The notes beneath the pieces were generated by a model. It was not told the origin of the DNA and made no database searches. It worked only from the letters and a program-made list of their open reading frames with translations. Both the position numbers and the translations under genes were made by a program. A stretch of 64,000 bases of DNA from Paenibacillus gallinarum (GTDB lineage Bacteria; Bacillota; Bacilli; Paenibacillales; Paenibacillaceae). This document shows positions 60,004-64,000 of this stretch, piece after piece. How positions within the stretch are numbered: the stretch's first letter is position 1; the number at the start of each line of letters is the position of its first letter. The stretch covers positions 558,001 to 622,000 of the forward strand of contig NZ_JACSQL010000001.1 in NCBI RefSeq assembly GCF_014836635.1, given 5' to 3'.

Positions 60004-61104
60004 ATGGATAATCATGCGATGCGGCTGGTGACACAGTGGATCAAAAACTATCCGATGTTGATTCATTGTACACGGGTTTCCGATCGTTGGCACTACGAAC
60101 AAGGTTGCTTGTTGAAAGGAATCCATGATGTTTACAGGTATACGGGAGAGAACTATCTATTGGAATATATCCGGACGAATATGGACCGTTATGTAGAGAA
60201 CGATGGGAATATCCGTACTTACCGGGAGCAGGATTACAATCTGGATCAAATCAATAATGGGAAGATGTTGCTTCAGCTCTATCGGTACACAGGAGAAGAA
60301 AAATATGCGCTGGCTGCAAAAAAGCTGATCGCACAAATGAACAATCAGCCGCGTACAAAATCTGGTGGATTCTGGCATAAAAAAATCTATCCCCACCAAA
60401 TGTGGCTTGATGGTCATTACATGGCGATGCCCTTTCTAGCTGAGTACGGAACCATGTTTGGAGAGGGACGTTATATTGATGAAGCAGTACGGCAATTACT
60501 TCTTATGGAGAACAAAGCACGTGATTCACAGACCGGTCTTTTGTATCATGGATGGGATGAGAGTCGAGGTCAGAGGTGGTCAAACGCTGTTACTGGGCAA
60601 TCCCCGCAGGTTTGGGGGAGGGGGATGGGCTGGTTTGCTATGGCTCTTGTGGATACATTGCCTTTTCTTGAGGGACATAAAGGGCGAGAAGAGGTAGCGG
60701 CTATGCTTCAACGTTGTTCCGAGGCAGTTCTTAACGTACAAGATACTCAGACTGGGTTATGGTATCAAGTCATGGATCAAGGCACTCGGCAAGGGAATTT
60801 CCTAGAGGCTTCAGCTTCTTCTATGTTCACCTATACTTTAAAGAAAGGAAATGCACTTGGAATACTAGGTCCGGAGATGGATGAGGCTGCTAAGCGTGCT
60901 TATCAGGGGATTATAACTAAGTTCTTGTACAAGGACCGTGAGGGTATGCTGTCTGTTAAACAGAACTGTAAAGTGGCAGGTCTTGGAGGTCAGCCTTACC
61001 GTGATGGATCGTATACCTATTATGTTTCAGAGCCTATTGTAGAAGATGATCTTAAATCGCTGGGGTCTTGCATCATGGCTCTTAGTGCGGTTGAATATCT
61101 GTAG
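60004..61104 (+). CDS. GH105 unsaturated galacturonyl/rhamnogalacturonyl hydrolase (YteR/YesR-like)
   Basis: A 366-residue (alpha/alpha)6-barrel enzyme without a signal peptide. It has QINNGKMLLQLYRYTGEEKYA and the catalytic Asp in HQMWLDGHYMAMPFLAEYG (about residue 137). GRGMGWFAMALVDTLPF and the C-terminal GSYTYYVSEPIVEDDLKSLG complete the family pattern. It splits the unsaturated uronic acid from disaccharides made by pectate or rhamnogalacturonan lyases. AGGAGGG precedes the ATG. It is co-transcribed with the pectinesterase gene and closed by a terminator. Confidence 0.94.
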   Translation: MDNHAMRLVTQWIKNYPMLIHCTRVSDRWHYEQGCLLKGIHDVYRYTGENYLLEYIRTNMDRYVENDGNIRTYREQDYNLDQINNGKMLLQLYRYTGEEKYALAAKKLIAQMNNQPRTKSGGFWHKKIYPHQMWLDGHYMAMPFLAEYGTMFGEGRYIDEAVRQLLLMENKARDSQTGLLYHGWDESRGQRWSNAVTGQSPQVWGRGMGWFAMALVDTLPFLEGHKGREEVAAMLQRCSEAVLNVQDTQTGLWYQVMDQGTRQGNFLEASASSMFTYTLKKGNALGILGPEMDEAAKRAYQGIITKFLYKDREGMLSVKQNCKVAGLGGQPYRDGSYTYYVSEPIVEDDLKSLGSCIMALSAVEYL

Positions 61105-61148
61105 GTCGTGCATCGTGTGAAGAATCATGTTATTTGTGAAAATAAAAG

Positions 61149-61203
61149 ACAGGATCATGGAGTTTACCTTAGGTAAAATTCCTTTGATCCTGTCTTCTTT
61201 TGT
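61149..61203. terminator. bidirectional terminator between GH105 and MFS genes
   Basis: GACAGGATCA pairs with TGATCCTGTC, with an inner TTTACC/GGTAAA stem. Pyrimidine-rich T runs follow on both strands (TTCTTTTGT on plus, TTTTATTTT on minus). Confidence 0.85.
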
Positions 61204-61233
61204 ATTAAAGGTAAAAGGAAACTTGTACTTCCT

Positions 61234-62694
61234 TTAATGATTTAGTACCTGTTCTTTTTTCTTGTGAAAAGCAATGGTTACAGAAGTAAGCAATAGGATC
61301 ACTCCCGTAAATAAAAATCCACCGATAATACTGAGAGACAGCCATCCTAATACAGAAGATCCGGCAACTACACCTAAAGAAAAGAAGGCATAAAAGTATC
61401 CGTAAGCTTTGCCTCGCAGTTCCGCCGTGGTCGCTCTAATGAGCATCGTATTGATGGATGGGAACAAGAGCGCAAAGCCGATTCCATATAAACCGAGTAC
61501 GATGTAAAGAGCGAGTGTCGTTGTTGATTGGCTAATCAGCAGCTGACTAACTCCAAGCAGGCCCATTCCAATCGCCATCGTTATCGAAGGAGCAACACGA
61601 TCGAAAATACGATTCGTAGGAAGTACAAACATTAGAACAGCAATGATCCCGAATGTACTCAATAACGTGCCGCTTAATCTTGAATCATATCCAAGCGACT
61701 GCACATGCAGGGGGAGTAAATAAGCAATTACGCCTTGGGAGAACATTAAGAAAAATGCCCCGCAATATGCTTTTATAACCCCTATATTAAAGAACGATCC
61801 AGCTGATGTGTGGACGGTGACCTCTTTCTCTTTCTTAGAAACTTTATAACTACGAAGAAAGATAGCAGATAGTACGGTTAGGATAAACCCTAGTACGGCT
61901 ATGCAAGTGAAAACGAAAGGTACCGAGGTTTTGTTTGCCATAATTCCGCTGAAAGCAGGTCCGATAATGGCGGCTAGCCCTACAAAGGTACCTGTGAATG
62001 CAACTTTTTTTCCTTGCTCATTATTGATCGTTGTATTTGCTGAGAAGGTGAACGCAGCAGGAACAATTAGACCAGCTACAAAACCATGAAAAATACGTAC
62101 AATGATCAAAAATGTAGGTGATTCGACGAAATAATATAGCAGCAACGTACTGCTTGTTAATAGCAAACCGGCCATAAGTAACTTGAAAGGTCCGATCTTA
62201 TCGGTCAGAATACCAGATAAAACATTGCCCACCGTATTGGTTAATGAATACAGTCCTACCACAAAGCCTACAATAAATGTGCTTGCCCCAACGGAAGCTG
62301 CAAATGTACTCATAACGGGCAGTTGTGCAAATAAATCGATAAAAGAAAAGAAGACAATACTATATACAATCAGGGCAGGATTAAAAGGCTTCATCTCATA
62401 TTTGGTTAGAGCTTTTTTCAGCTTAAAATCCAATACAAAATTACCGAACGGGATAAAAGCGGCAATAAAGGCTACAGCTGACCACCAAATGCTCCAATCG
62501 ACCCGAATAGCAGCATAAAGGATCGCAAGAGCATATAAGCAGAAGATTGCACCGTGAATACTACCCATGATCGAGACCGCTGCATCGATGCCGCCGATAT
62601 ACTTCATTGGCATAGCGATACATAACAAAAATAAAAATGAAAAACCATCTAATAGGCCTGTAATACGTAAAAAATTAATTGGATGTGTACGCAA
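61234..62694 (-). CDS. MFS transporter with N-terminal DUF3817 domain
   Basis: A 486-residue membrane protein. Residues about 5-95 form a three-helix DUF3817 unit (FLRITGLLDGFSFLFLLCIAMP, SIHGAIFCLYALA, IPFGNFVLDFKLKK). These are usually separate ~100-residue proteins. About 105-480 is a complete 12-helix major facilitator, with NVLSGILTDKIGPFKLL as the loop 2-3 motif and RGKAYGYFYAFFSLGVVAG in the C-half. The DUF3817-MFS join looks like a true fusion with no frameshift. The substrate is unknown; drug/H+ antiporters are the nearest class. Translation starts at TTG, 8 bases after AGGAG on the minus strand. Confidence 0.88.
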   Translation of the reverse strand: MRTHPINFLRITGLLDGFSFLFLLCIAMPMKYIGGIDAAVSIMGSIHGAIFCLYALAILYAAIRVDWSIWWSAVAFIAAFIPFGNFVLDFKLKKALTKYEMKPFNPALIVYSIVFFSFIDLFAQLPVMSTFAASVGASTFIVGFVVGLYSLTNTVGNVLSGILTDKIGPFKLLMAGLLLTSSTLLLYYFVESPTFLIIVRIFHGFVAGLIVPAAFTFSANTTINNEQGKKVAFTGTFVGLAAIIGPAFSGIMANKTSVPFVFTCIAVLGFILTVLSAIFLRSYKVSKKEKEVTVHTSAGSFFNIGVIKAYCGAFFLMFSQGVIAYLLPLHVQSLGYDSRLSGTLLSTFGIIAVLMFVLPTNRIFDRVAPSITMAIGMGLLGVSQLLISQSTTTLALYIVLGLYGIGFALLFPSINTMLIRATTAELRGKAYGYFYAFFSLGVVAGSSVLGWLSLSIIGGFLFTGVILLLTSVTIAFHKKKEQVLNH

Positions 62695-62827
62695 TTCTTT
62701 TACTCCTAATGCAAATTTTGAACATATAAATTCATTCTAACATTCTAATGGACGATAAAAAATGGGATGACAGAGTAAATTATAACGTTATTGTGAAAAC
62801 TATCGATTTTATATCAAACTTCAAAGG

Positions 62828-62856
62828 TTGACATCAAAAATTTATTTCTCTATACT
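62828..62856 (+). promoter_or_regulatory. sigma-A promoter of tyrS
   Basis: A perfect TTGACA, a 17-base spacer and TATACT. Transcription would begin near 62863 and run through the T-box leader. Confidence 0.88.
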
Positions 62857-62862
62857 GTCAAT

Positions 62863-63137
62863 AATCTTATATATGATATACGTTGAAAGAGCCCAGTAGC
62901 AGCTTAGTCCCTGTTCTAGAAAGCCGGGGGTTGATGGAACCCGGTACACACTAAGATCGCGAATTACACTCTGGAGTATCTCGGGTAATGCCGAGCGGAA
63001 GTGGCGAACGATACCTCGCGCAAAAAGCGGCATAAATGGCACACATAGTGTGTGGTGTTCATTTATGCAATCTGGGTGGTACCACGGTTGTTCAATCGTC
63101 CCTATGTCTACAATAGACATAGGGACGATTTTTTTTA
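62863..63137 (+). promoter_or_regulatory. T-box riboswitch for tyrS
   Basis: A tRNA-sensing leader. The Stem I base has CCAG (near 62896) pairing with CTGG (near 62972), followed by the AGTA-type bulge. The specifier loop GAATTACACT contains UAC (62965-62967), the Tyr codon. The conserved T-box sequence TCTGGGTGGTACCACGG lies at 63071-63087. The terminator follows. Uncharged tRNA-Tyr would stabilise the antiterminator and switch on tyrS. Confidence 0.95.
63095..63137 (+). terminator. T-box-controlled terminator
   Basis: A 16-bp perfect stem (63095-63110 with 63114-63129) with a three-base loop, followed by eight or more T. It is mutually exclusive with the T-box antiterminator. Confidence 0.92.
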
Positions 63138-63194
63138 TTTGCCGTGCTGATCTATCTCTCGTTATAAGAAAACTTATGAACTTGAAGGAGTGTT

Positions 63195-64000
63195 ATGACT
63201 GTGAATATTATTGATGAACTGGAATGGCGTGACGCCATTAATCAACAAACGGATGCGGAAGGTCTTAAAGAATTAACAAATCAAAAATCAATATCGCTCT
63301 ACTGCGGTGTAGATCCAACGGGCGATAGTATGCATATTGGTCACTTGATTCCTTTCATGGTCCTCAAACGATTCCAGCTAGCTGGACATCGTCCGGTTAT
63401 CCTGATCGGTGGGGCTACGGGAACCATTGGTGATCCAAGTGGGCGTCAATCAGAACGTTCACTCCAAACACTTGAAGAAGTACAAGCAAACGTGGATGCA
63501 CTCACTAACCAAATGAAAAAACTGTTCATTACGGAAGGCGATAACCAAATTCGCATGGTTAACAACTATGATTGGACCCATAAGATCAATGTCATCGAAT
63601 TCTTGCGTGACTATGGTAAAAACTTTAGCCTCAATTCCATGCTTGCTAAGGATGTTGTAGCAAGCAGACTCGAAAGTGGTATTTCCTTTACTGAATTCTC
63701 TTACCAAATCCTGCAGTCTCTTGACTTCTTGCATCTGTACCAGAATGAAGATGTTCAGCTACAGATCGGTGGTTCTGACCAATGGGGTAACATTACAAGC
63801 GGTCTAGATTTGATTCGGAAAAAAGAAGGAGCAGAAGCAAAAGCGTTCGGTCTTACGATTCCGCTGATGCTGAAAGCTGATGGTACGAAATTCGGTAAAT
63901 CAGCGGGGGGTTCGATCTGGCTCGATCCGAAGAAAACAACTCCATTTGAGTTCTACCAATTCTGGGCTAACACAGATGATCGTGATGTAGTGAAATACTT
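63195..64000 (+). CDS. tyrS: tyrosyl-tRNA synthetase, 5' part (partial)
   Basis: The first 268 codons of a class I aminoacyl-tRNA synthetase that runs off the window. It shows the HIGH motif in DSMHIGHLIP (about residue 48), GGATGTIGDPSGR, the Tyr-binding SYQILQSLDFLHLYQ, QIGGSDQWGNI and the KMSKS-equivalent KFGKS (about residue 232). AAGGAG is 4 bases before the ATG; an in-frame GTG two codons later is the alternative start. Regulation is by the upstream T-box. The C-terminal S4-like domain is outside the window. Confidence 0.95.
   Translation, partial: MTVNIIDELEWRDAINQQTDAEGLKELTNQKSISLYCGVDPTGDSMHIGHLIPFMVLKRFQLAGHRPVILIGGATGTIGDPSGRQSERSLQTLEEVQANVDALTNQMKKLFITEGDNQIRMVNNYDWTHKINVIEFLRDYGKNFSLNSMLAKDVVASRLESGISFTEFSYQILQSLDFLHLYQNEDVQLQIGGSDQWGNITSGLDLIRKKEGAEAKAFGLTIPLMLKADGTKFGKSAGGSIWLDPKKTTPFEFYQFWANTDDRDVVKY

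Noticed and set aside
62842..63120. 92-codon minus-strand frame
   Set aside because: It is the reverse complement of the T-box leader, whose specifier, T-box and terminator are unmistakable.

Overview
The window looks like the chromosome of a spore-forming, Gram-positive, low-to-mid GC Firmicute, most likely a Paenibacillus. The evidence is the gene order (pyk, a thioesterase gene, fxsA, citZ-icd-mdh, pho genes, polA-mutM-ytaF-coaE, nrdR), an alpha/beta-type small acid-soluble spore protein gene, strong AGGAGG-type ribosome binding sites, frequent TTG/GTG starts, a T-box in front of tyrS, a SigB-type promoter and several CcpA (cre) sites. No CRISPR array, insertion sequence, transposase or complete prophage was seen.

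Region 1 (1-22800) is mostly conserved core. It holds the 3' end of pyk, a thioesterase gene, fxsA, the TCA genes citZ-icd-mdh, a small membrane protein, a SigB-type stress dehydrogenase, a BASS-family transporter, and a PhoR/PhoP-like two-component system in kinase-first order. pstB-phoU follow behind a very clear Pho box but without pstSCA. Next come a quaternary-amine (Opu-type) ABC system with a substrate-binding/permease fusion, then polA, mutM, ytaF, coaE, a lytic transglycosylase, the SASP gene (minus strand) and nrdR. The 157-nt space before ytaF can fold into a branched RNA that buries both the Shine-Dalgarno sequence and the GTG start codon; I do not recognise it as a known riboswitch.

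Region 2 (22800-37000) is accessory. It has a DUF2264 protein, small membrane proteins, a solitary tRNA-Ala(GGC) and a secreted esterase (minus strand). A compact plus-strand locus follows: a ~1040-residue Gly-rich/helical protein without a signal peptide, three tandem phage-tail-collar (MdpB-like) proteins, a large S-layer-anchored Ig-like protein with a 13-unit PEPTT linker, and a GNAT acetyltransferase. This locus is the best candidate here for an undescribed system (surface fibre, adhesin or toxin-like assembly). Gene remnants, including a truncated DUF4180 gene, follow it.

Region 3 (37000-61200) is a carbohydrate (pectin/rhamnogalacturonan) utilisation island. It contains an FGE-fold protein lacking the usual catalytic Cys, an alpha/beta hydrolase, and a large ABC import cluster with one lipoprotein SBP, one MsmX-type ATPase, one giant SBP with carbohydrate-binding-like domains, two pairs of permeases, an NHL/TPR/Yip1 membrane protein and a DUF5696 protein. 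A secreted pectate lyase comes next, followed by leaderless and so probably cytoplasmic GH43, GH28, CE8 and GH105 enzymes and an AraC regulator. The logic is that pectin is cut outside, oligosaccharides are imported, and inside they are demethylated, trimmed and hydrolysed. Two perfect cre sites, one overlapping a -10 box, indicate carbon catabolite repression.

Region 4 (61200-64000) has a DUF3817-MFS fusion transporter (minus strand) and the 5' part of tyrS, preceded by a complete T-box leader with a UAC specifier.
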